Source: Pseudisothecium myosuroides (taxonomy: Eukaryota > Streptophyta > Bryopsida > Hypnales > Lembophyllaceae). Taken from it: a stretch of 64,000 nucleotides of DNA. Shown in pieces: positions 11,139-21,451 of the stretch. The notes beneath the pieces were generated by a model. It was not told the origin of the DNA. It was given only the letters and a program-made list of their open reading frames with translations, and searched no databases. The position numbers were made by a program, and so were the translations under genes. Each line of letters opens with the position of its first letter. The first letter of the stretch is position 1. The stretch covers positions 1,925,296 to 1,989,295 of the forward strand of contig OX637292.1 of the NCBI GenBank assembly GCA_951799445.1. Direction: 5' to 3'.

Positions 11139-12530
11139 CTAGAAAAGCTTCTCCACATCTTCCTCCAACTCCATCTTTGGCTTAGCCAATAGCTCCCAAC
11201 TACTTGAACTTGGCCTTGGAGTTGTGAAAAATGTGTTGCTTTTCCATATGTCCCATGGGTGAGCTGTACAGGCGTCTACGCCCCCAACCATCAAGTGTGA
11301 ACTCCCAGAACTTGATGGTTTCATAGCCTCTTGCAGCTCGTAGAAACCCAAGTGACCATCCAACGTGGAAGCTAATCGCTTCTGTTCAATAGTGACAAGG
11401 GACACAACCCACGACAGACAATTTAAATCCATGGCCTGACCAATGAGATATCGCCTTTGAAACTCGGTAATGTCAGGTGCCTGAGTGATGCCCGTTGGAA
11501 ATCCCATAGCCCGCTCTCGCTCATCCGCATTGGGTTCTACCATCTCTTCAGTGCGGGCATCCCACACCAGTCCAGGCCCATTGTCCTTGAAGGCATAGGA
11601 CCTGGAAAAGCTTACCAATGTTGGTAAAGTTCTTCGTGGCTCACCCTTGCGATTCACCACCGCAAGTGGTGCTAAGTCGTCGTGATAAACACGCCATGAT
11701 GATCGGTGAGGGTTCAAGATATCTTTCACGTATACGTCAGGCCGCTCAATCCGTGGAATTGCTGCATGTAGTAGCTCAGGCGGCACCAAATTGGTCCACC
11801 ACAATCGTGGTCTGTGAGCTCTCGACCCGACCGTCGCTGTATCTATCAATACAGGAATCCCAAGCACACTGTGCACCTGATGAAGACTTTCAAGCGTGCG
11901 GGTCCGAGATGTACCAACCATTGGTACATTCTCAATGATGTACCTCAGCAGTCGTCGCTGAGATGTCTGCACATATCGCAATATCTTCACCATGTCATGG
12001 AATTTTGAAGAACGCTTGTCCTTTAATCCATTCTGGTTGCCAGCCATAGATATACCTTGGCATGGCCATCCCGCGATAATTAGATCCACTGACCCCAATT
12101 TAACAATGTCTTGGAGTGACATTAGTGAAATATCGCTTGGCAATGCAGAAAATGCGGTCGTGATAGCGCCCGTGTTCAACAACAATGGAAATGCACGGCA
12201 TAACCACCGAGCATGGCGCTTGGCTACTTGCCGTGCCATATCATCGTTATCCACATAGACATAATGCTTCACCTTCATGCCCGCCTACAATACAGCCGCC
12301 AATCCAGTGCCAATGCCATCAAACAACTCTAAAAGAGTTATTCCCTCTTCTGGTGGTTTCCACCGGATTGTTGAAGTGTCCAAAGGAGGATCTTCATTGT
12401 CCTCGCCTGCAACCACTTCATCTTCTTTTGGCAACAACGATTGTTGCCACACTTCCTGGATAACTTTGCTGGCAGCGTTTTGCAAATCCACGGTAGTCTT
12501 CCATGCAGCTTCTATGCCGGGTTGGTACAA
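11139..12530 (-). pseudogene. DNA cytosine-5 methyltransferase embedded in gypsy pol
   Basis: It would methylate C5 of cytosine in DNA with S-adenosylmethionine. Motifs in canonical order: I, LLELFDGIGTG (12,303-12,323 for FDGIGTG), which binds AdoMet; IV, AGWPCQGIS, with the catalytic Cys codon at 12,060-12,062; VI, ENVP (11,922-11,933); VIII, SRAHRPRLWWTNL; and X, RRYLIGQAMDLNCLSWVV near 11,410-11,460. The order is not permuted, so it is unlike plant DRM enzymes. FDGIGTG and AHRPR recall DNMT3-type enzymes, while PCQ is as in DNMT1 and bacterial enzymes. An in-frame TAG at 12,285-12,287 sits just after motif I, one C-to-T change from CAG. It shares frame with protease and RT. A second TAG ends the open frame at 11,139. 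Confidence 0.92.
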
Positions 12531-12554
12531 CTTGCCCCCAGCGACTTCATCCTT

Positions 12555-13130
12555 CTAATGATGTGGTTTGGTGAAATCTGTTGAAGCTGCAACAAGAGGA
12601 TCTTCGAAATCCTCCTTAAACCATGGTTGCTTCTCACCCTCAAATCCAGCAAAACAATAGAGGTCAGCCAAATTAACAGTAAGAACTTGTATAAAATGAG
12701 CTGGCAGCTGAGCTCTACGTCCATCTCCTGCTTGCCATCCCGGTCTGTAGTATGCCGTCTCTTCCCAAAAGTCCAAGGTGAAGCCCATAGGGTATAACAC
12801 CATAGCCCCAATCAAGACGTCATACGACTTGGCCTCCGTGATTATGGCCTTCACCTTCATGAAGCTAGCATTCTCCACATCATCATGGCGTAGACGTAAT
12901 GTCATTTCGCCCCTCGTGATGCCACTTGCTTGCTCCGTCCCTCCCATAGAGGTACTAATCGTCCACGGACACGTTTCCAACGTATCCTCAGTCAAACCCA
13001 AGCCTTCAATTGCTGACTCTCCCAACATCAAGGATTGTGCACCGAAATCGAATAGTACCTGGCGAGGCGCAAATATTCTCCCTTTGGGCCCAACCAAGTG
13101 GAAAATGCCCTGAGAGTTGTCCAATACCAC
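12555..13130 (-). pseudogene. Gypsy aspartic protease (active-site DFG)
   Basis: VLFDFGAQSLMLGESAIEGLGL and, about 85 residues later, DVLIGAMVLYPMGFTLDF match a retropepsin fold: active-site loop, flap region with TSMGGTEQASG, and the ILG-type C-terminal motif. The catalytic triad normally reads D-S/T-G. Here it is D-F-G (13,041-13,049, GAT TTC GGT), one C-to-T change from TCC. The catalytic Asp remains. It lies directly before the methyltransferase in the same frame. Confidence 0.8.
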
Positions 13131-13482
13131 TACTCATGGAGTAATGGAAGACCGCTCTATTGTCGAGCGCGCTGGCATGGTCTTCACACGAGCAGCGGCT
13201 GCTAAGAGCTCGTCTGCATCAGCCCAATTACTGCCAATCGTCGCCTGTGGCTCCAGCACAGCTTCCATGGAATCTACCGATGCTGAGGCGCCGTCCTCAC
13301 ACATGATAGCAGCCAATTTAAAACTGTAGCAGCACTAAATTGTGCCTAAGAGATCATGGATGCTGTGAACAAAAGAGCCTGACAAATGGCGGTAGCTGCG
13401 TCAAAGAGAACATTTGTACCTTGTCCATCACCACGTAGAGCCCAGGCAACCCGTCGACTGCTTGAATTCCGTTGTAGTGGAA

Positions 13483-14088
13483 TCATGGACGTAGTAGACA
13501 CCATATCCTCCAACGCAAATGACTCTGGTAGTCTAGTTTGGCGGTTGGCTTCACCTCTCTGTGGATCCAACCCCAAACTCGCTCCTCGTGGCGGGTCTTG
13601 CTCCACGATTTGCTCCTAGTCAAGGCGTAGGCGTCTATGGACGTGCCTTGAGCGTCTGCCGTACCACACAACATATGGTCACTTCCCTCCGTGTAAAATG
13701 AAGTGGCCCCCGAGGTGGTGGTTGAGCTCATAGCCGCCATTTTAGCTTCCAACTCTATAAAGCGTGCCTTCCATGACTTTTTCTCTCCTCCTGTAGACTT
13801 AGTCTCTTTGGAATCACATCCCTTTGCCTCCTTCGTGTTCTTAGGCTTCAATTCAAGATGAACCTTCCAGCAATTGGCCTCATTGTGGCCCTTGATCCCA
13901 CAACCAGAGCAAAATGCTCCAGACTTGGTAGCTTCCTTGGTGGATTTCTTCTTACAATCCCGCCGTCTATGGCCAACGCCTCCACAGTTGAAGCATACCA
14001 TGTCAGTGTCTCCGGTATTAGCTAGAATACTGGCCTTAGCCATCTTGGTTTTCTCTTGCGGTTTTTTCTCCTTACGCAAGAACCCCAT
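13483..14088 (-). pseudogene. Gag nucleocapsid region with two CCHC zinc knuckles
   Basis: CFNCGGVGHRRRDC and CSGCGIKGHNEANC are two CX2CX4HX4C knuckles in a Lys-rich setting, typical of retroelement nucleocapsid and RNA packaging. The sequence then has a coiled stretch (WKARFIELEAKMAAM) before the frame leaves for protease. It is in the same frame as the upstream gag pieces and in a different frame from pol. Confidence 0.9.
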
Positions 14089-14133
14089 GGCCGCCTTTTC
14101 CTCTAAGAGGTTGATTTCAATCCTCTCGGAGGT

Positions 14134-15096
14134 CTAAAAAACGTACCTCAAGGTTGGTGGAATACCTAACCTCAAGGCCTCACCTCGGACAAGAGTTTTT
14201 AGCTCTTTATTCAAGATGCTATACCAATGTTGAACAACTTGCTGCTCCGTCACTCCTTGGGTGGCGGATATCAACCGTTTGAACCTTGAATGCGCCTCTT
14301 GCAACGACTCATCACTACCACGTGCAAACGTGCGAAGTGATTTCATCTTGTCGGCCTTCTGTCCATAGTAATCCCGCTGCAGCTGCAAAAAGAATTGAGC
14401 TGTAGGGTTGAAGGGAGGCGGATTAGCCACTGGCACTGGACTCGTGGTCACAGTGGTCTCTTGACCTTCCGCGCTTGCGCCCCCTTCCTCCTTCTTTCCT
14501 CTGCTAGCAAGTACTATGGCGATGGATCCTCCTCCCCAAACGTCTGCTTAGTTTGGAACGTAGTAATCCCGCCAAGCCAAGATCTCCGTGGAATGAGCAA
14601 GCTTGAATTCCCCATAATCTGCCAATGGTGCTCCCTCAAGACACCTAAATAGTGCCCTCCATACCATGTATGGGTTGAAGCTGACATTTCGTGACTTTTG
14701 GAATTCACACCACATGGTGAACTCTCTACGGAAGTCGTCCACTTCCATGGTACCATTGGCACCGGAAAACCGCCTGACTCCCTGATCCACGCCCCCATAT
14801 GGCGTAGTCATCTCGTCCCAAGCGAAGATAGATTCGTTTTGAACAAATCTCACCCCGTAGTCAACTGTAGTGACTGATAATTCTCCTCCCTTACCACGCT
14901 CAATATCTTCCATCCAATCAGCTTGCTCTTCGTTTGAATCTTGGACCAGCTCACTTTGATTCCTCCTACCCAAGAAATGTCTCTGACTTCGAGGTTGCAC
15001 CGGTTTGACACCGCTAGTTAACTCTGAAACGATGTCACTGGCAAATGGAGTACCACTCCTACTGTAACCCGGTCTCCCAAGTGAATCCAGTTTCAC
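14134..15096 (-). pseudogene. Gag capsid-like region
   Basis: Two pieces in the same frame. The upper one (15,096-14,548) has VRRFSGANGTMEVDDFRREF, WRALFRCLEGAPLADYGEF; the lower one (14,451-14,134) has TAQFFLQLQRDYYGQKADKM, LQEAHSRFKRLISATQGVTE and VVQHWYSILNKELKTLV, the usual shape of plant gypsy gag (retrotrans_gag-like). Stops lie near 14,546 and 14,134. Gag would form the virus-like particle core. Confidence 0.8.
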
Positions 15097-15123
15097 CTAC
15101 AAGTCAACTTACACATAAAGTTG

Positions 15124-16425
15124 TCATACCTCATAAGTGCCCTCTACAGCCTCACAATAAATCGTGGGTGGTATCTCCGTGTCAAGGACACGTAGAGTCA
15201 ATGAATCCCACAAATTCAATGCCTTTTCCAGCCACCAGCCTTGTTCCCACTGCCACGTGGTGTGAAACAAGTAATCTTCCGCTCGAAACTCGGTGAAGAT
15301 CAACGAGAAGGTTGGCAACTGAATTGCCCCTTCAAAAGTGTGTCTCACCACTTCTCGGCGTTGTCCCTCGTTCTTCAACACCACCGCCACTTGTGGAATC
15401 ACCAAGCTACCTTCCTCCACCCGTCCCCTTGTTCGGTTCAACAGTGCTCCTATCACGGGCACCTCCAATCTCAAGTCTCGAATAAGGCGCACCCCACGTT
15501 GTTGAGTCCAAAACTTGATGGCTTTTGGACCCAACACTTTGGTGCCTGGATGCCTAAACGATTGAATTCCTAAACGGTCACGGGCCAATGGTACAAGAAC
15601 AAATGGTAAAGCCGCTTCTTGAGGCTGAAATCGTGAAGCGGAGTCACTAGAAGACCCTATGTGAAGGGTTTGAAAGGACTCCAACACACCTTGAAGATCC
15701 TCCTTGGTCAAGTCAAGCTGCACCTCTTTGCTAAGGTTTCCCCAACCGAAATTAGTCTAAATGGCTTAGGTACACCTTTGCCCTTGTCCATGGTGACTCC
15801 TCATGGCATCCTTTTAGACTAAAAACTGTGAGAAATTTAGCAGTGAACCCAGTGTAAGTAAAATAAAACAATAGGGATCAACCCTAAGTGTCATACATAG
15901 TCTTTGGTAGTTGGCACAAACTGCCAAACATATCCTAACTACGCTAGGCTAATGCTAACCTAAGTCCACCCCTATTCCCTAGGAGCACCGTACAAAATCA
16001 ATCATACGGTCGCGGTCAAGGTAGATGAGCCCAACTTGAAGTATCTCCTCTTTCACCTTGTGAAGAAACTGTGCATGCATCAACTATTCCAACACTCCTG
16101 CACGGTCATCATCCCAGCTCTCCACGGTAATGACAGGAGTCAACTCAAAACAAAAACGGTAAGCCACCAATCCCAATGCCCCGACGTCACTGCATTTTGT
16201 CCTTGCTAAATCTGCACGCCACACCTCCCAAATCTCTGGCTCATGATGTTGAAATCCTCGTGGCACTGGCACTTGCTCTTGGATGATGGTGAGCAATTCT
16301 GCGATGAAATCGGCCTCATGCAACCATTGCTCTACCTCTGATAGTTGGGGAAACACTGCTGGAGGCCTATACCAAGTCCTGTCGGACTGGCATGCCACTT
16401 GGGCCCTCGTGGTCACCATAAGCAA
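15124..16425 (-). pseudogene. Unknown coding segment upstream of gag, same frame
   Basis: Open pieces at 16,425-16,084 and 15,723-15,124 read in the gag frame. The first has VEQWLHEADFIAELLTIIQE and EIWEVWRADLARTKC; the second has LTKEDLQGVLESFQTL, KAIKFWTQQRGVRLIRDLRL and TFEGAIQLPTFSLIFTEFRA. I recognise no known domain. The gap (15,724-16,083) has several stops and could be an intron or decay. It adds up to about 430 codons ahead of a normal gag, which is unusual for gypsy and may be an extra ORF of this lineage. Confidence 0.5.
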
Positions 16426-18600
16426 CTAATGTTTTGGTCACCTATAACTACTCGAGTTTTGAATTTAAAATTTAGGGTTTAGGGTCAAAACCAAAATCTC
16501 CCCTAAGATCACCCCAAAATCCACTCAAAACACTCCTCAAAGCACCTATGAATGCTCTTAATCCATAGCACCCATTTTCCACAGCCAAATTTGGATTTTT
16601 GGGCTCCCAAATAGGATTTCTAACCCAAATTTGGATTTTTGGGCTCCCAAATAGGATTTCTAACCCTAATTAAGGTGCTGAATTTCCCAAAAGAACCCTA
16701 AATTACTCAAATTTCTCCAAAAAAACAAAGCCAAGTTTCAAACACAAAATTGACCCCTAATCAACACCCAAACTCCCTCTTTGAAGTCTTAGCATGTTAA
16801 AAATTTCAAGTTTTTATACTCTTTTTTTTTTTTTTTTTTTTATACCCGAAAATGGACCCTTAACCAGCGGCCCCCCAGTGACCGGTGACCACCGGTCACC
16901 GAGTCCTAACTCCCGGTCGGTCCGGTCAACAGATGCGGTTAACGATCACGAATAACGAACACCAGATGCGGTTCTTCGGAATTGCAATTGTAAGCTTCGA
17001 GAACAAATCTCTGTCCGAGTTCATACCCTCCCCGAGCTCCAACACAATCGCAATAAACCCGAGCAGATCACATCTGCCTGCCTCACGCGTCAGAGAGGCC
17101 TGAATCCGAGTGAAGACTTCAACACCTCGTCCAGCTCTCTTCTAGTTCCATAATCATGAAGGCTGCCGTAGTAGGAGCTATTCACCCATCCTAACGACGA
17201 ATACAAAACCCCAACTACGGACTGAGGGCAGAACAGGCTTCAAGAACGAGTTGAGCCTGAAAACAGCGTAAAGCTATGAAGCATCAGTGAATGCGGCCTC
17301 ATCAATTAAACATTCACATTCCTGAGGACTTCAACTGCACCAATTACTAGCATCTCAGTTCAAAGAAATAAACGCCAGATTTGAGAAAATTGAACCTTTG
17401 AGGAACAGGTTTGACAAGCAACAGCCTTCGTCCGTTCAGTGCGTCACTCCACCAAATCAATTCTCCGCTCCTGCCAACCAGAACAAACTTGTTGCTCAGT
17501 AAGGTGTACCAAATCAGCATTGGCTTGCATCCAAGCTGAAAGTTGTTGTGGAGATGCGATCTTCTGTTTGTTGGTAAGTAGTGATGGCGTGGGCTTGGGC
17601 AGAGCGAAAGGGAGATGATAACTTCGGAGCCTCCTGCTACTGCAACTGCTGCCGCTATCAGACCTAGAAGAACCAGAACTGCTCTGATCGTGATACCCAG
17701 CCCAACTTGTGGTTCGACTCTCGGTCCCTCTGGTCCCTCACGACTGAACTCTCTGGTCCCAGCTCACAAGAAAAACTCCAAGCCTCAAGCTCTCAACTTT
17801 ACCTAAGACTCAAGCTCCCATTCCTCATAGTACACTTGCAAGTATTTTTTTTTTTTTTTTTTCTCACTCTCCCCCCAAAGCCCCAAGTCCTTCCTTGGAG
17901 AAAATTTAGGAGAGAGACAACCTTTTTCCCAAAGCCAAGTGAATAGTGAATTGCCAAAGGAATAGTGTCGAATTTTCTCTTAGGTGGCGCGTTTCTAACC
18001 CACCCTTTTTCTATCCTAACCCGCAAAGCCGAGTGAATAGTACATCCAACTTCTAACTATGGGCTTAGGACCCATTTCCAAAGCTAAAACACCCTAAAAC
18101 CATGGCTATGGTGCTAAAACTTCAAGTTGTCTTGCAATTCCAGCACACGCAAAACACCTCAAAAACACTCAAAACTCAATTTTGAACTAATTTAGGTGTC
18201 AATTTTCACTACGTATACACATATAAACATAGCGAGATCTTTTTCAAGTAATAAGAATGAGGAAAAGCTTCTAAAGAAACTGGAAAAACCTCATTGTCAA
18301 ACTACAATAGTCAAGCCAATGCCACTCTTCAAGATTAAATGCATGTTTGGATGGAGTTCCAGGAGGCAAGCCTCTCACTCCATCACGTGGGAGACTCAAC
18401 TTGAAAAAGATGAGTCTCCAAAACCTCCACATGGAGGTCAAGGGGTTTGAGGTCCCCAACTGAGATGTCGGGACCCCGTTGACGTTTCGGGCGCTTCAAA
18501 CCTCCTTTATCACCTCCACGACTCCGCAATCGCCATCCGATGCAGAATCCAAGCCCACGCGACTCTCATGACAAATTGCTTGCCTGGATGGTTCGTTCAT
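16426..18600. other. Putative gypsy 5' leader and LTR region, non-coding
   Basis: No coding feature is supported. It holds a 40-bp direct duplication (16,585-16,664), T-runs near 16,822 and 17,846, and a weak primer-binding-like sequence near 17,680-17,700. The 5' LTR could occupy about 17.7-18.5 kb on - but has no visible partner at the other end. Confidence 0.35.
16585..16666. repeat. Two-copy 40-bp direct tandem repeat
   Basis: CCAAATTTGGATTTTTGGGC and the following CTCCCAAATAGGATTTCTAA are repeated exactly with a 40-bp period. It lies in the leader upstream of the gypsy coding region. Confidence 0.9.
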
Positions 18601-19134
18601 GCTCCCAGTCAGATTCTATATGCCAGATTTTGATAAATTTCAATGTTATTGTTGGCTGACTTTTTGGAGCACATGGAGTGCATGAATTTTTTTTTGGAAT
18701 TGTATAAGGAGTCTAAGGGAATTGACATCTAACCCAAGTCGTTTCATATTTTTTGGACCTTCATAGAATTAGTTATGAATTCTTGAAGTTGGAAGGTAGC
18801 GGTCGTTTCGCATCGTAAAATCATGGACACCTTTGCATCATAATTTCAATAGAAGTATAATAACAATCTTTATTGTGGAAAGACACTTTCCTAAACATTT
18901 GTTACCAATGCGAATTACTATTTATGAGCAAGTGGTTTGATTTTATTTAACTTCAAAGTTTTGTTCACCAGAAGCTCTTAACCTGCGATCACTACTTCAC
19001 TTGAAGTAGGTGAATTAAAAAACTCTAGCACAATTTAAGAATGCATGCACTGTGACCCACAAGAATCAGCCCCCCAATTCCATATTACACAAAGTGTAGT
19101 CGAATTCAAATTGATTTGCATATTAAAATATAAA
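18601..19134. other. AT-rich segment downstream of Harbinger transposase
   Basis: No coding or RNA feature was recognised. It is probably the 3' flank of the transposase gene inside the Harbinger-like element. Confidence 0.4.
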
Positions 19135-20578
19135 TCACAGTGGATTCCGTTCAACCCAAGAAGCAAATAAAACGTCTCTCATGGCCTCTCCTGCTAGCTT
19201 TGCAAGTAAGCCTTCACGAGGAAGTTGCATCCTTCCAACATGAAACCCGACATGGGGGTCATTTTGAAGTCTGACATCTGCTGGTACAGACACACGCTGC
19301 CTGTACAACTCACAGTAGTTGTGTAGAACGCAGCAGGCCAAAGTAACAAGAGGAGCTTTATCTACTGACATATTAAATGCTTTAAGAATTTGCCAACGAT
19401 TTTTCAAAGCCCCAAATGCTTGTTCAATAACAACTCTACCGCTATTAATGGAGGAGTCGAACCTGAACAAATCACAACATACTTTAGAAAATGATAAATT
19501 ATAAATGGAAGTTAATGAACATCATAGCTTAAATGACAAAAATAATAGGAATTCAAGAATACGATGAAAATTAAAAGAATAGAACATACTTATTGTGATG
19601 CACCATCGCTAGATTACCTAGTTTGAAATTCCTTAGCATGTATGGTCTGCTAGGGTATGCAGTGTCACCAATAAGGTATGGCCCAATATCCAATCCACCT
19701 AAGTGGATAACAGGCGTTGCTAAAATTTCTCTTTTACTCAATTGCGTAGCAACAGAAGACACAACGAATTACCCAGCATCATGTACACCACCAGGTTGGC
19801 CCGCACAGACATTCCAAAACATCCTATTCGTGTCACACACTCCTTGTAGGACAATGCTATGGAATTTTTTTCTATTAAAAAAATCCTGAGGCATAGGAGT
19901 GTATCGTTTGCTTGGTCAGCATGCCAAAGGAATGTGTATGCCATCTATTGCACCAGCAATGTTTGGCAAGCCAGTGATGTCTCTAAAATTTTCTATGATA
20001 CTCTATAGGCGGTCCCCATGCGGTGTGTGAATGAACTCAAAGAATAAACCATGTTCTCCAGTCCCTAAAGCCTGACATACAATCATAGTGTACTTCCGAA
20101 TAGTAGACTCACCACATCCATATAAGTTGTGCATCCTAGCACTACTTACACCGTGTGCTAACCGGTATAAAACAAGCTTCACTTGTTTTCGAACCGGGAT
20201 GGGGGGTCTTACAAATGTAGCAGCAATGGGACGCAGAAATGGTGTTAATAAATCAACCAAAGCCTCAAATGCTAAGAAATCCATGTGATAGGTTTGTCAA
20301 TACCTCAAATCCAACATTTGGGGAGAAGTATGCCACACATCGCCTTCTACAACGTCGTGGTGGATGTACTGACGCGGCTCAACCCACCACATGCGACGTG
20401 AAAAACGTTGCCTCCAAACCATGAAAGCTATAATAGGAAGCAAACGTCGTATCAAATGACCTCCAGGAATTTCAATTGGGACAAGTGGTAGTACACGACG
20501 ACGTCTACGACCTGAGAAGGCCAAGAGTACAATTATGAAAGCGAAGAAAACTAAGAGGATGTGGTTAGCCATCCTCAC
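19135..20578 (-). pseudogene. PIF/Harbinger DDE transposase (DDE_Tnp_4 type), two exons, three stops
   Basis: Exon 1 runs from ATG 20,578 or 20,572 to 19,590 (CACAATAA|GTATGT). Exon 2 runs 19,462-19,135 (TTCAG|GTTCGAC), and the junction keeps the frame. Features in order: short hydrophobic N-terminus, VRKQVKLVLYRLAHG and YGCGESTIRKYTMIVCQAL helix-turn-helix region, IAGAIDGIHIPL (first Asp), NVCAGQPGGVHDAG, LIGDTAYP (second Asp), INSGRVVIEQAFGALKNRWQ (Glu), LACCVLHNYCE. The catalytic residues are present. Stops TGA near 20,298, TAG near 20,005 and TAA near 19,770 break it. It would excise and insert the element with the MYB-like partner. Confidence 0.9.
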
Positions 20579-20781
20579 AAGTCACTCGCCTAAATCTCGA
20601 ACCTTCGAAGAAAAACCCAAATATTCCTTCAAGAGAGTGGTGAGGTTTACGCAAAGCCTAAACGCTCTGAATACCTAAACCTTTGAACTCGTATTCGAAA
20701 ATACCAAAAAAAAAAAAAAGTTCCTGAGCCCTCTCTAGCCTGGCAGAAGCCCGAAGTGGCCTGGCGGGGAAGCTTGGAGTG

Positions 20782-20796
20782 CCTGGCATGTGCGTG
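20782..20796. repeat. Inverted copy of the 15-mer at 525-539
   Basis: CCTGGCATGTGCGTG is the exact reverse complement of positions 525-539. It is the best evidence linking the two Harbinger halves, but it is short. Confidence 0.6.
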
Positions 20797-20801
20797 CTTC
20801 T

Positions 20802-20891
20802 CCGCCCCGCCTGACGCCATCCGCCCGACAATTCCGGGGGAGCGAATGGCGCCCCGCCACGTGGCCAGGCGGATGGCGTCAGGCGGGGCGG
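20802..20891. repeat. Perfect 24-bp inverted repeat, 42-nt loop
   Basis: Positions 20,802-20,825 and 20,868-20,891 are exact reverse complements. The arm contains CGCCCCGCCTGACGCC. It is strongly GC-rich in an AT-rich region and lies at the outer edge of the Harbinger-like element. It could be a terminal hairpin of that element or a separate small foldback. Confidence 0.9.
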
Positions 20892-20899
20892 AAAACTGA

Positions 20900-21447
20900 C
20901 ATGTGCGCTAGGTGACCGGCTGTCATAAAACCCTACGCCTCCGTCCGTCCGCATCGAAAAATTCACACCACCAATTACGGGATTAACCCACAAGGTTTGG
21001 TTGCCTGTACCGGTAGTTGGCCCTCTTAATTTTTGAAGATTTGTACAGATCCAATAAATGTATTACAACACGGAGGAATGCAATAAAAATTTATACATTA
21101 TATTGAAATTTACGTTTTGAATTTTACGATTGTATTTTTGTAGTTAAATTGACCATTGTTCTAAGCAATGCTCTTACATAAATCTAAAACTTGTCATCAA
21201 AAATTCTTTTGAAATTCAATTATTGACACAAATTTGAATATTGACATAGGATCAATTCCAACAATTTTCATTCAACATGCAATGAGTTTGTTGTAGCCAT
21301 TTTTTCAGATTTTTTTCTTATGTATAGAAAAATTATTTTCTTTAGTCGCAATTGAACAAGAAATCAATGTGATCAATTTTTTCATATTTCTATTTCTATG
21401 GTCTATTAGAACAAGATTCTAGTAGTGTGAATTCCATCTATTGCATA
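20900..21447. other. AT-rich intergenic DNA
   Basis: No coding or RNA feature is visible between the Harbinger end and the TTAA-flanked element. Confidence 0.5.
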
Positions 21448-21451
21448 CTAA

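Larger units (their letters stand above)
2650..17700 (-). mobile_element. Ty3/gypsy retrotransposon encoding a cytosine methyltransferase and a PHD finger (limits approximate)
   Basis: Read on -, the order is unknown upstream segment, gag, protease, C5 DNA methyltransferase, reverse transcriptase, RNase H, integrase, PHD finger. RT and RNase H before integrase defines Ty3/gypsy. Protease, methyltransferase and the first part of RT share one reading frame, so the methyltransferase is part of the pol polyprotein rather than an overlapping host gene. Gag is in another frame, so a gag-pol shift (programmed or mutational) is needed. The copy is dead: several stops, frameshifts in RT and RNase H, and a 5-kb insertion in integrase. 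LTRs were not identified. A weak primer-binding-like sequence, RC GGGTATCACGATCAGAGC, lies near 17,680-17,700 and would put the 5' LTR above 17.7 kb. Confidence 0.85.
500..20900. mobile_element. PIF/Harbinger-like DNA transposon, split by nested retroelements (approximate limits)
   Basis: A MYB/SANT-like gene on + (916-1845) and a Harbinger DDE transposase on - (20,572-19,135) face each other, the two-gene content expected of PIF/Harbinger transposons. Just outside them lie GC-rich ends with many CTGGCGG or CCTGGC motifs. A 15-bp sequence, CACGCACATGCCAGG, occurs at 525-539 and inverted at 20,782-20,796. I infer that the two genes are halves of one element opened by insertion of the gypsy element. 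The exact terminal inverted repeats and the 3-bp target duplication were not found. Two separate Harbinger fragments remain possible. Stops in both genes mean this copy is dead. Confidence 0.5.

Noticed and set aside
17680..17700. Primer-binding site for initiator tRNA-Met
   Set aside because: The reverse complement resembles TGGTATCAGAGC but has an internal insertion; too weak to fix the LTR border.
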